A stretch of DNA of 64,000 nt from Emticicia sp. 21SJ11W-3 (GTDB lineage Bacteria; Bacteroidota; Bacteroidia; Cytophagales; Spirosomataceae): the NCBI RefSeq assembly GCF_024138715.1, contig NZ_CP092074.1, positions 4,216,001-4,280,000 of the forward strand, given 5' to 3'. Position 1 is the first letter of the stretch. Every line of letters starts with the position of its first letter. The translations under genes and the position numbers were made by a program. The notes beneath the pieces are model-generated. The model did no database searches. It was not told the origin of the DNA and was given only the letters and a program-made list of their open reading frames with translations. Positions 16,693 through 24,583 of this stretch are shown in pieces.

Positions 16693-17520
16693 TCATGATA
16701 CGTATAATATAGGGTTCAGCTTTCCATCTGCAATGCTGCCAACGGGTTTGCTATCAAGCCAGGTTTGCCAGTCTGCCAACCGGTATTCGTTGGTAGGTTC
16801 AACAATTCTAATGTCTTTGTCCATGTATATCATGGTCATTACCTTACGCGGCTTATCAGATATGTTCGGCCCAGCGCGGTGATACGTCCATCCGGCATGA
16901 AAGCTTACTTCACCCAGTTCAAAGGGTGTATCGTTCATTGAGAACTGCTTCAGAGTATCTGCCAGCAGGGCTTCCGACTCGTCAGAAATCTCTTTATCGC
17001 GGCCTATTTCCAGGTTCTGGCTTTTTTCGGCAAATGCCAGAGGCCCCATTTCCATTGGCGTTTCCTGTAGCGGAATCCAGACTGTAATGGTATTTGAACT
17101 AGATAGTGGCCAGTAAAACTGGTCGGCATGCCAGGGGGTAATACCTCCGGAGGACTCTTTGTACAGTGCCTGGTCATGGTAAAGCCTCACACCCGATACA
17201 CCCATCAGTTCGCTGGCAATGCGCGCCAGCCGTTCAGAAAAAACCAATTCTTTTACCTCCTCATTTTCGCACCACAAATTCATTATCTGCAAAAACGCTT
17301 TTTCGTACGTAGTGCGCTCGTCCATTGGCTTGTTCAGCTTATTGAGTCTGAAAACCCAATCTGTAATAATTTCACCGTAATAGGTTAAGACTTCCGCTGA
17401 AAGTACATTTTTTAGCTTTACATAGCCGAATTCCTGGTAGAATGCAATGGTTTCTGCTGATAATTGGAAGGGTTCTCTGAGTTGTTGCAAAAGAATTGTT
17501 TTCTCTGACTCAGCAATCAT
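16693..17520 (-). CDS. Phytanoyl-CoA dioxygenase (PhyH) family protein
   Basis: 275 residues of the non-haem Fe(II)/2-oxoglutarate dioxygenase fold. The facial triad is visible: HxD in TPWHADQFYWP near residue 131 and the distal His in TYHRAGPN near 213, followed by the 2-oxoglutarate-binding region DKPRKVMTMIY. Bacterial PhyH proteins hydroxylate diverse small molecules, so the substrate cannot be named. It is divergent from an AraC-type regulator 170 bp away, a common enzyme/activator pairing, and converges with the MFS gene with only 17 bp between the stops. Confidence 0.87.
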   Translation of the reverse strand: MIAESEKTILLQQLREPFQLSAETIAFYQEFGYVKLKNVLSAEVLTYYGEIITDWVFRLNKLNKPMDERTTYEKAFLQIMNLWCENEEVKELVFSERLARIASELMGVSGVRLYHDQALYKESSGGITPWHADQFYWPLSSSNTITVWIPLQETPMEMGPLAFAEKSQNLEIGRDKEISDESEALLADTLKQFSMNDTPFELGEVSFHAGWTYHRAGPNISDKPRKVMTMIYMDKDIRIVEPTNEYRLADWQTWLDSKPVGSIADGKLNPILYVS

Positions 17521-17690
17521 TGCTTAAAGTGTTATGGTTGAATAGAGAATACAAATCTCGATAGAATTTTTCTAAGAAAAATCTTTATTATTTTCATTTT
17601 TGTATAGTATTTTAACATAAATTTGAAACCCCATGAATCAACTATGTTAATCAATACCGCTGAATATATTTTAGCACTGTTGTAAGTCTT

Positions 17691-18539
17691 ATGAAAGCGC
17701 TTTTTGAGAAAGTAATAACTGATGAAGGCTCGTCTTTCCTGACAAGATATGTAGCCCTGCCCCACTTTGATGCCCCCCTGCACTATCATCCTGAATATGA
17801 GCTGACTTTAATTGTAAAAGGTAGCGGACAAAGATTTGTGGGCGACCACGTCTCTGCTTTTGAAGAAGGCGACCTTGTTCTGCTGGGTTCTAATCTGCCG
17901 CATTTCTGGCGAAGTGAACATGTGAGCAAAAATGAAGATGACCTTGACGAAGCCGTGGTGATTCAGTTTTCTCCGGCCTTTGTAGATAATATTTTAGATA
18001 GCCTGCCTGAATGTAAATCTATTGTGTCAATGCTGAATATGGCTGATTCGGGCATAAAATTTCCGGTGTCTATGGCGCCACTTGTACAAAAAGTATTTGA
18101 AACTGAAGGCGTAATGCGCTTGCTGGCTTTGATTGATGCACTAGAGCAATTATCTAAATGCGCCGAATACCAGTTGCTGGCCAGCGAGGGTTTCAATATT
18201 AAACCTGATGAGACTGAAAATGAGCGGATGCGGAAGATTCTGGAGTTTACGCTTGAGAATTTCAAGGAAGATATATCTTTAGAAACAGTGGCAGAAATTG
18301 CCAATCTTACCGTTCCTTCGTTTTGCCGGTACTTTAAATCCCGAACCAGAAAAACCTATATTTATTTTCTGAACGAAATAAGATTAAGTAACGCCCGTAA
18401 GATGTTGATGGATAATGAGCTGGACATAAGCCAGATAAGTATTGAGTGCGGGTTTCAGAACTTATCGCACTTTCACCGGATATTTAAAAGCCAGACAGGA
18501 GTTACCCCGCTGGTTTACAGAAGGCAATATGAGGCTTAA
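17691..18539 (+). CDS. AraC family transcriptional regulator
   Basis: 282 residues. The N-terminal part is a cupin sensor domain (HFDAPLHYHPEYELTLIVKGSGQRFVGD split over residues 25-50). The C-terminal 100 residues hold two helix-turn-helix units: SLETVAEIANLTVPSFCRYFK and ISQISIECGFQNLSHFHRIFK, ending in the usual GVTPLVYRR. It probably activates the divergent PhyH gene in response to a small-molecule ligand; this is inferred from position. The stop lies 3 bp from that of the convergent TPR gene. Confidence 0.93.
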   Translation: MKALFEKVITDEGSSFLTRYVALPHFDAPLHYHPEYELTLIVKGSGQRFVGDHVSAFEEGDLVLLGSNLPHFWRSEHVSKNEDDLDEAVVIQFSPAFVDNILDSLPECKSIVSMLNMADSGIKFPVSMAPLVQKVFETEGVMRLLALIDALEQLSKCAEYQLLASEGFNIKPDETENERMRKILEFTLENFKEDISLETVAEIANLTVPSFCRYFKSRTRKTYIYFLNEIRLSNARKMLMDNELDISQISIECGFQNLSHFHRIFKSQTGVTPLVYRRQYEA

Positions 18540-18542
18540 TGT

Positions 18543-19337
18543 TTACTGTGCTTTTTTGAAGATACCTTTAGGGTCTTCTTTCTTTTCAAGCAATGCCTGC
18601 AAAATTTCTGGGTTTGCGCTTTGCGGGTCTAAAGAGTAGCCTTTGTGGAAATTATCCCAGGCTTCGTCAATCTGGTTATTGGTGAGCCTTGCCAGCGATA
18701 ACTGCATATAAGCATTGGCATACTCCGGCGATTTTTTAATTACATCTGCCAGTAAGCTAAAGGTTTTATCTATATGCTCGATTTTGCTATCAACCATAAA
18801 CCATTTCAGGTAAACGGTCGATAAATCTACCATCAGCGTGGTGTTATCTTCATTGTCAAGCTGCAAGCCATGTTCCATCAGCTCTATGGCTTCTGGGTAT
18901 TTCTCATTCTGGTAGTTAATAACACCCAGGCCCCAGTATACGTCTACGTTCTCATCATTAAGCAGATAAGCCAGATTGAAACGGTACGTTGCGGTATCTC
19001 TTTGGCCTTCGCCCAGATACTCCCAGGCTCTTGAAGAGAAAAACTCACTGGCTTCTTTACGACTTTTGAAGTTCAGGTCACATACTTTCAAAAATTCTGC
19101 ATCTGTTGCTTTCTGGCTATCGGTTTTATCAAAACCTCCAAAAAGAGGCAAGAGATGAATATTTGTACCTGCGGGGGCAAATCGCTTTTTGGTATTCTTG
19201 ACCTCTGAAGCAGGCGAACTGGTTTTAACCACAGACGTACTACCAAAACTTGCATTTTGCGAACGCAGAACAGGTGTCTGAGCCGACAACTCTGCTGAAA
19301 CAAATAGGGTAACACAAGAAAACAAATACAATCTCAT
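18543..19337 (-). CDS. Secreted tetratricopeptide-repeat protein
   Basis: 264 residues from the ATG at 19337; the frame extends to 19379, but the shorter start gives a clean signal peptide (LYLFSCVTLFVSAELSAQ). After a low-complexity stretch rich in Ser/Thr, residues about 120-260 form TPR-type helices, for example VYWGLGVINYQNEKYPEAIELMEHGL split in two helices, and LARLTNNQIDEAWDNFHKGYSLDP. It probably acts as a periplasmic scaffold; partner unknown. A long palindrome lies just upstream at 19380-19418. Confidence 0.8.
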   Translation of the reverse strand: MRLYLFSCVTLFVSAELSAQTPVLRSQNASFGSTSVVKTSSPASEVKNTKKRFAPAGTNIHLLPLFGGFDKTDSQKATDAEFLKVCDLNFKSRKEASEFFSSRAWEYLGEGQRDTATYRFNLAYLLNDENVDVYWGLGVINYQNEKYPEAIELMEHGLQLDNEDNTTLMVDLSTVYLKWFMVDSKIEHIDKTFSLLADVIKKSPEYANAYMQLSLARLTNNQIDEAWDNFHKGYSLDPQSANPEILQALLEKKEDPKGIFKKAQ

Positions 19338-19379
19338 TACTTTTCCTGAAATAAACTTCAAATAAATAACGTCTGGCAC

Positions 19380-19418
19380 GCTGAATTATTAGTAATTACT
19401 GAAAATTAATAATTCAGC
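19380..19418. repeat. 12-bp perfect AT-rich inverted repeat between rimO and the TPR gene
   Basis: GCTGAATTATTA (19380-19391) and TAATAATTCAGC (19407-19418), 15-nt loop. It could terminate the leftward rimO transcript, but no T-tract follows. It also lies 42 bases ahead of the TPR start, so an operator or leader hairpin is possible. Confidence 0.6.
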
Positions 19419-19492
19419 ATGTAACAATTTATAATGGCTATAGCATGTAAGATTGCGTGGCTGAAAACCCGCCAGGGCAAAGCCGGTAGTTA

Positions 19493-20803
19493 TCAGACAA
19501 CTACCTCCCCGTATAAATCAAATTCAGTTGCATCGGTGATTCGTATGTTGGCGAAGTCTCCGAGGCGAACATACTGAGAAGCCGGCACCAGCACTTCATT
19601 ATCCACTTCCGGCGAGTCAAATTCTGTTCGGCCAATGAAATAACCGCCTTCTTTGCGGTCGAACAACACCTTGAAGGTCTGCCCGACTTTCTGCTGATTG
19701 AGTTCCTGAGAAATACCTTGTTGCAACTCCATAATCAGGTCGTTTCGCTCCTGCTTCACCTCTGCCGGAATATCGTCTGGCATGGTATATGAATGCGTAT
19801 TTTCTTCGTGTGAATACTGAAAAACCCCCAGGCGCTCAAACCTTGTTTCTTCTACAAAACGGTACATTTCTTCAAAGTACTCTTCGGTTTCGCCGGGGTG
19901 GCCGGCTATCAGGGTAGTGCGTAAGGCAATGCCCGGCACGGTATCCCTGATGGTTTTAATCAGGTCTTCTGTTTTTTCTCTGGTAATACCGCGGCGCATC
20001 AATTTCAACATTTCTGTTGAACCATGTTGCAAGGGCATATCAAGATAATGACATACATTAGTGCGATTCTTCATTACCTGCAGCACATCTAACGGGAAGC
20101 CCGAAGGATACGCATATTGCAGGCGAATCCATTCTATTCCTTCAACATCAGACAGCCTGTCGAGCAAATTGGCCAGTTCACGCTTTTTATAGAGGTCTAA
20201 CCCATAATAGGTCAGGTCTTGTGCAATCAGAATCAGTTCTTTGGTGCCTTTTCTTGCCAGATTCTTCGCCTCCAACACAACCTCTTCAATTGTTTTTGAA
20301 ACATGCCCTCCTCTCATTAGAGGTATTGCACAAAAACTACAGGGGCGGTCGCAGCCTTCGGCTATTTTCATATAGGCGTAATGTGCAGGGGTAGTTAGCA
20401 GGCGTTCACCCACTAGCTCCTGTTTATAATCGGCCTTCAGGGTTTTCAATAAGCGTGGTAGCTCATTGGTACCAAACCAGGCATCAACCGTTGGTATTTC
20501 AAGCTCAAGTTCGTCTTTATACCTATGCGACAAACACCCCGTTACATATACTTTGTCGACCACGCCGGCATCTTTGGCATCGGCATAGCGTAAAATTGTA
20601 TCTATCGATTCCTGTTTGGCATTATCAATAAACCCGCAGGTATTAATAATAACAATATTGGCATCATCTTTTTTACCCTCATGCGTTACATGGTAGCCAT
20701 TACCTTTTAACTGCGTATAGATAACCTCCGAATCGACCAGATTTTTGGAGCAACCAAGTGTAACTATATTTACTTTATTTTTTACTGAACCTTTTGTTTT
20801 CAA
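19493..20803 (-). CDS. rimO: Ribosomal protein S12 methylthiotransferase RimO
   Basis: 436 residues, full length. RimO is a radical-SAM enzyme that adds a methylthio group to a conserved Asp of ribosomal protein S12. The N-terminal UPF0004 domain has LGCSKNLVDSE and further cluster cysteines at NTCGF and VTGCLSHRY. The radical-SAM motif C-x3-C-x2-C (CDRPCSFC) sits near residue 150, and a C-terminal TRAM domain ends the protein. RimO rather than MiaB is indicated by LGCSKNLVDSE and the ending. Monocistronic, with its own short leader region. Confidence 0.95.
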   Translation of the reverse strand: MKTKGSVKNKVNIVTLGCSKNLVDSEVIYTQLKGNGYHVTHEGKKDDANIVIINTCGFIDNAKQESIDTILRYADAKDAGVVDKVYVTGCLSHRYKDELELEIPTVDAWFGTNELPRLLKTLKADYKQELVGERLLTTPAHYAYMKIAEGCDRPCSFCAIPLMRGGHVSKTIEEVVLEAKNLARKGTKELILIAQDLTYYGLDLYKKRELANLLDRLSDVEGIEWIRLQYAYPSGFPLDVLQVMKNRTNVCHYLDMPLQHGSTEMLKLMRRGITREKTEDLIKTIRDTVPGIALRTTLIAGHPGETEEYFEEMYRFVEETRFERLGVFQYSHEENTHSYTMPDDIPAEVKQERNDLIMELQQGISQELNQQKVGQTFKVLFDRKEGGYFIGRTEFDSPEVDNEVLVPASQYVRLGDFANIRITDATEFDLYGEVVV

Positions 20804-20975
20804 CTTTTTACTGATTGTAGTAAGACAGGCGTAGAATAGACTAACGGCTATTCAGGATACAAAGTTCGGAAAAGAATAGGATATTAAAAAGTTTAGAGCA
20901 GTTTCACAAGCTAAATCGCCCTTTTAATACCAGATAAGACTGTTTACTGCTGATATTTGACTAAACTTATATACG

Positions 20976-21004
20976 AAAAAAGGGTATCGGCAGCCGATAC
21001 CCTT
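20976..21004 (-). terminator. Terminator after asd
   Basis: GGGTATCGG and CCGATACCC form a near-perfect stem around CAG. Read leftwards, TTTTTT follows (plus-strand A-run at 20976-20981). It closes the cyclo-ligase/asd direction of transcription. Confidence 0.9.
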
Positions 21005-21033
21005 CTATATAAAAACATCTGTAAAACCAGTTT

Positions 21034-22029
21034 TTAAGCAAGTAAACCCTTTGCCAACAAGTACTCGGCAATCTGAACGGCATTCGTAGCAGCACCTTTA
21101 CGAAGGTTGTCAGCTACAATCCAGAGGTTAAGGGTTTTAGGCTGAGATTCGTCACGACGGATACGGCCTACGAAAACTTCGTCTTTTCCGTGTGCATTAA
21201 TTGGCATAGGATACACAAAGTTTTTAGGGTCGTCCTGTACAACTACTCCCTCCATTTCGCTTAGCAACTGCGGGATATCAGCGAGGTCAAACTCGTTTTC
21301 AAATTCAATATTTACCGCCTCAGAGTGCCCGCCGATTGTCGGGATACGCACCGTGGTTGCCGTTACTGCAATGCTGTCGTCGCCCATTATTTTCTTGGTT
21401 TCGTTGGTCATTTTCATTTCTTCTTTGGTATAACCATTGTCAAGAAATACATCAATGTGGGGCAACACATTCAGGTCTATTTTGTGCGGGTACACCTTTT
21501 TAGCTTCGTCGTCGCCACTTCTTTCAGCAAAAAGCTGGTCAACTGCTGCTTTTCCGGTTCCGGTAACTGACTGATAGGTAGATACCACCACACGCTTTAT
21601 CTTATATTTGTCATGCAAAGGTTTCAAAACCACTACCATCTGAATAGTAGAGCAATTCGGGTTTGCAATAATTTTATCTTCTGCTGTTAAGGCATCTGCG
21701 TTTACCTCTGGCACTACCAGTTTCTTGGTAGGGTCCATTCTCCAGGCTGATGAATTATCAATAACCGGGATGCCTGCTTCTGCAAATTTCGGAGCCAACG
21801 CCAACGAAGTACTTCCACCAGCCGAAAAAATTGCCACCGCAGGCTTCATCTTGATTGCGTCTTCATAGCCTACTACTGTAAACTGCTTACCCTTAAATTC
21901 AACCTGTTTACCAATAGATTTTTCTGAAGCAACAGGAATGATTTCGGTAACGGGAAAATTACGTTCCGCCAAGACTTTCAAGATTTCAGTGCCTACCAGT
22001 CCGGTAGCACCTACAACTGCGATTTTCAT
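21034..22029 (-). CDS. asd: Aspartate-semialdehyde dehydrogenase
   Basis: 331 residues from the ATG at 22029 (another in-frame ATG is three codons upstream). It reduces aspartyl phosphate to aspartate semialdehyde, the branch point to lysine/diaminopimelate, threonine and methionine. The NADP-binding start is KIAVVGATGLVGTEIL; the catalytic Cys126 lies in NPNCSTIQ; the base region holds RIPTIGGHSEAVNIEF. Read downstream of the cyclo-ligase gene with a 135-bp gap that includes its own candidate -7 box (TATTTTTG on the minus strand, 22115-22122) and a small hairpin. A strong terminator follows. Confidence 0.96.
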   Translation of the reverse strand: MKIAVVGATGLVGTEILKVLAERNFPVTEIIPVASEKSIGKQVEFKGKQFTVVGYEDAIKMKPAVAIFSAGGSTSLALAPKFAEAGIPVIDNSSAWRMDPTKKLVVPEVNADALTAEDKIIANPNCSTIQMVVVLKPLHDKYKIKRVVVSTYQSVTGTGKAAVDQLFAERSGDDEAKKVYPHKIDLNVLPHIDVFLDNGYTKEEMKMTNETKKIMGDDSIAVTATTVRIPTIGGHSEAVNIEFENEFDLADIPQLLSEMEGVVVQDDPKNFVYPMPINAHGKDEVFVGRIRRDESQPKTLNLWIVADNLRKGAATNAVQIAEYLLAKGLLA

Positions 22030-22083
22030 GATTAACAACCCCTTTTTGAGGGCAAAATTTAGTTAGACATATATTTACAGCAA

Positions 22084-22105
22084 AGCCCCAATTTTCAAAG
22101 GGGCT
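22084..22105 (-). promoter_or_regulatory. Leader or attenuator-like hairpin upstream of asd
   Basis: AGCCCC (22084-22089) and GGGGCT (22100-22105) with a 10-nt loop; downstream on the minus strand comes TTGCTG rather than a T-run. It could be a weak terminator of the upstream gene or part of the asd leader. Confidence 0.4.
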
Positions 22106-22164
22106 ATGGAATTACAAAAATAGAAGTTTTTTTGTTTGTTTTTCTTGGAATAATCCAAAATATT

Positions 22165-22737
22165 TTAAAAGCTCCAAATTCCGTTAGGTGTAATACAATA
22201 ATCGAGCTTTATATCAGTATCATTCACGTCATCAATGGCCTCTACGGGGTCAAAAAAAGACACGCCAATCTTCACTACATCAGGCCTGCATCTGGTCAGA
22301 AAACGGTCATAATAGCCTTTACCGTATCCTACTCTGTAACCTCGTTTATCAAAAGCCAGCAGAGGTATTAAAACCATATCAATTTCTTGTGCATTAACGG
22401 TCAATGGTGAGCAGTTAACAGGCTCGGGTACACCAAATTTATTCTCCAGCAGTATAGTATCATCTTTCAGCCAGTAATTAGTCATGGTGCCGTCATCATG
22501 GCTTTTAGGAACAACTATACCGGCCTTAAAATCCTGCTTGAGCGTATCTATAACCAACTGCGTATCAACCTCAATCTTTTTTTTTATGGGCAGATACGTA
22601 TGAATAACCGCATAATTATGAACAGGAAAACTTTTAAAAAGCCAATCATGGATTCGTTGCGAGTAAGTCTGGCTGTCGGTACCCGAAAGTTCTTTTCTTT
22701 TTTGCAGGTACGCTGCTCTTAATGCCGCTTTATTCAT
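22165..22737 (-). CDS. 5-formyltetrahydrofolate cyclo-ligase
   Basis: 190 residues, usual size. It converts 5-formyl-THF to 5,10-methenyl-THF with ATP. The signature GYRVGYGKGYYDRFL lies near residue 132, preceded by the typical MVLIPLLAFDKRGYRVGYG-type stretch, and the N-terminus is basic (RAAYLQKRKELS). It begins 3 bp after the stop of the JmjC-like gene, so the two are co-transcribed. Confidence 0.93.
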   Translation of the reverse strand: MNKAALRAAYLQKRKELSGTDSQTYSQRIHDWLFKSFPVHNYAVIHTYLPIKKKIEVDTQLVIDTLKQDFKAGIVVPKSHDDGTMTNYWLKDDTILLENKFGVPEPVNCSPLTVNAQEIDMVLIPLLAFDKRGYRVGYGKGYYDRFLTRCRPDVVKIGVSFFDPVEAIDDVNDTDIKLDYCITPNGIWSF

Positions 22738-22740
22738 CTA

Positions 22741-23592
22741 TCAGGCTTCCTGTAATGCCTGAGCTGCTTTTTCTCTGGCTTTATTTTCTTTCCACTCTTT
22801 CCACTGTCCACCCAGCATTTTGGTCATTCCTTTATCCACAAATGTGTGGCGCACCAGATTCCAGCCACCTCTTACGGTAGTAAATATTGAGTCATTGGCA
22901 CGCAAGGCAAGGCTGAAACCGCCATCTACGTACTTAATATAGTGCCACCATAGAGAAGGAATAAACACGGTTTCGCCATGCCCGAAAGTGGCCTCATAGC
23001 CTACGGCATTTTTAAACGCCGGGTATTTGTCAAAATCGGGTTTCAGCGGATGCACGTGGCTCTGAACCGTAAACGGGTGGTGATATAGATTTGTGCTCTC
23101 TTCAGGCGGAAAAAGAATGATTTGCTTACGTGTCTGAAACTGTGTCAGAAACACGTGCGAGCAGTCCATATCATAATGCAGATTCACTTCTGAATTCTGC
23201 CCGCCAAAGAACATGAATTTATAGCTTTTCAGGAAACCGTCCATAATAGTAGGAAAACGGATATCGTTGGCAAGCTCAGGTACTTTTTTGAAAATATCGA
23301 ACAGGAAAATCCTGAGGTCGGTCGGTCCTTTCTCTATCAGGCTCAGGTACTCGCCAAAAGGCATTGTTTTTGCCGCCTGAAAATAAGTTTTGGTGTCATG
23401 CACGTGGTTGTCAAACAGCGGCACTTCAATGTGTCCGTAATTTTTTTTGAGCCATTCAAAAGTCCATTTATCTAAAGCTGGCCAATCTTTTACAAGGTCG
23501 GTAAATACAACCGGCTTTTTAGGCTTCAGATAATTTTCTATGAACTCTTCACGACTTAAGTTGCTGCGTCTTTCAATGGGTATAAGTTCCAT
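22741..23592 (-). CDS. JmjC/cupin-8 type Fe(II) oxygenase
   Basis: 283 residues from the ATG at 23592; the open frame continues to 23691, but MELIPIERRSNLS is the natural family start. The double-stranded beta-helix iron site is visible: H-x-D in NLHYDMDCSHVF and the distal His in PSLWWHYIKYVDGG. The protein fits the cupin-8/JmjC-like hydroxylases, which modify protein side chains with 2-oxoglutarate. The target is unknown. Its start faces the beta-oxidation operon across a 316-bp region; the cyclo-ligase gene follows 3 bp behind. Confidence 0.85.
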   Translation of the reverse strand: MELIPIERRSNLSREEFIENYLKPKKPVVFTDLVKDWPALDKWTFEWLKKNYGHIEVPLFDNHVHDTKTYFQAAKTMPFGEYLSLIEKGPTDLRIFLFDIFKKVPELANDIRFPTIMDGFLKSYKFMFFGGQNSEVNLHYDMDCSHVFLTQFQTRKQIILFPPEESTNLYHHPFTVQSHVHPLKPDFDKYPAFKNAVGYEATFGHGETVFIPSLWWHYIKYVDGGFSLALRANDSIFTTVRGGWNLVRHTFVDKGMTKMLGGQWKEWKENKAREKAAQALQEA

Positions 23593-23803
23593 AACAATGA
23601 ATTTAATTTTTATCGAATAATACAAATCAATAAAAACAATAAACAGTAGAGTGTTGTAATTGAATGCTGTTATTAAAAACCATTGGCGCAAAAAAATGGT
23701 TTCAAAAATACTTCTGCTGCTAAAAATTTTTATTATATAATTATTCGGAAATTTATTATAATAAATTTTACATTCTTATTCTTTCATAATATTTACTTTG
23801 CTG

Positions 23804-23811
23804 TATCTTTG
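23804..23811 (+). promoter_or_regulatory. Hotdog/fad operon promoter, -7 box
   Basis: TATCTTTG matches TAnnTTTG. The operator begins 9 bases further on, so start point and repressor site would overlap. The -33 region reads CTTT rather than TTTG. Confidence 0.55.
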
Positions 23812-23819
23812 TAAAAAAT

Positions 23820-23832
23820 TATGCTTGCATAC
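23820..23832. promoter_or_regulatory. Probable operator of the hotdog/fad operon
   Basis: TATGCTTGCATAC. The inner 12 bases form a perfect 5-2-5 inverted repeat, and all 13 are identical to the site in the thiolase/MFS promoter at 15384-15396. It lies directly after the -7 box, as in the thiolase promoter. Confidence 0.65.
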
Positions 23833-23908
23833 TATTTTTACACGGCGCAAATCAGATGTCCAAAATTCTGGCAGCATCAAATATCAATAAATCTTTTGCT
23901 CAAAATTG

Positions 23909-24397
23909 ATGGAATTTAACAATTTTCTTAACCGAAACCTTGCAAAGATTCAGAAACTACCCGTTTTTCTGCAAGGTAAGGTACGAGATTATTCCATCGG
24001 CCGGCTCGTTAAATTTGTAGGCACTGCCGGCATACATTTCAATAAAATGAGTTGCCGCGAGGTCGTAATTACACTTCCAAATAAACCCAGGGTTCAGAAT
24101 CATATCAGACAGATACACGCAGCAGCCAGTTCACTTCTGGCAGAAACCGCCACGGGCATGGTTGTAGGTATGAATATACCCGACACCAGCATACCACTGA
24201 TGAAAAGTATGTCTGTAAAGTATATTAAAAGAAGCCTGGGCAATCAAAAAGCAGTAGCCACCCTAACTGATCAGCAAATAAGCCAGATTCGCGAAACTGT
24301 AAAAGGAGATGTGAATGTGGCAGTTAAAATTACTGACGAAACGGAAGAAGAAGTGGCTGTAGCTGAAATGATATGGGCCTGGATTCCGAAAACCTGA
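23909..24397 (+). CDS. DUF4442 hotdog-fold protein (thioesterase-like)
   Basis: 162 residues from the ATG at 23909 (a TTG precedes it directly). The fold signature NHIRQIHAAASSLLAETATG with the central helix matches DUF4442, a PaaI-related hotdog family. A role in hydrolysing or binding acyl-CoA esters is likely, because the next genes encode beta-oxidation enzymes; the reaction itself is not shown. The gap of 186 bp to the dehydrogenase gene holds no clear terminator or promoter, so co-transcription is plausible. Confidence 0.8.
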   Translation: MEFNNFLNRNLAKIQKLPVFLQGKVRDYSIGRLVKFVGTAGIHFNKMSCREVVITLPNKPRVQNHIRQIHAAASSLLAETATGMVVGMNIPDTSIPLMKSMSVKYIKRSLGNQKAVATLTDQQISQIRETVKGDVNVAVKITDETEEEVAVAEMIWAWIPKT

Positions 24398-24583
24398 ATC
24401 CGTCGATTAGTAGTATAATTTGAGCGGAGAATGTTGCTGATAGTGAGAATTTTTTGCTTATTTGATTACGTTTAGGCAGGAGTTAAAACAGACGACATTC
24501 GGTTTCAGACATAAAACTGAGTTTTATCAATTATAACAGAGTTAAGAAACCATTTAAGATTAAGAAATAATATTCAATCAAAA

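Larger units (their letters stand above)
23593..23908. other. Divergent control region between JmjC gene and hotdog/fad operon
   Basis: 316 bases, strongly AT-rich, no coding potential. The right side has the hotdog-gene promoter box (23804-23811) and the operator (23820-23832). For the leftward gene a minus-strand TATTTTTG lies at 23703-23710, giving about a 100-nt leader. Confidence 0.6.
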
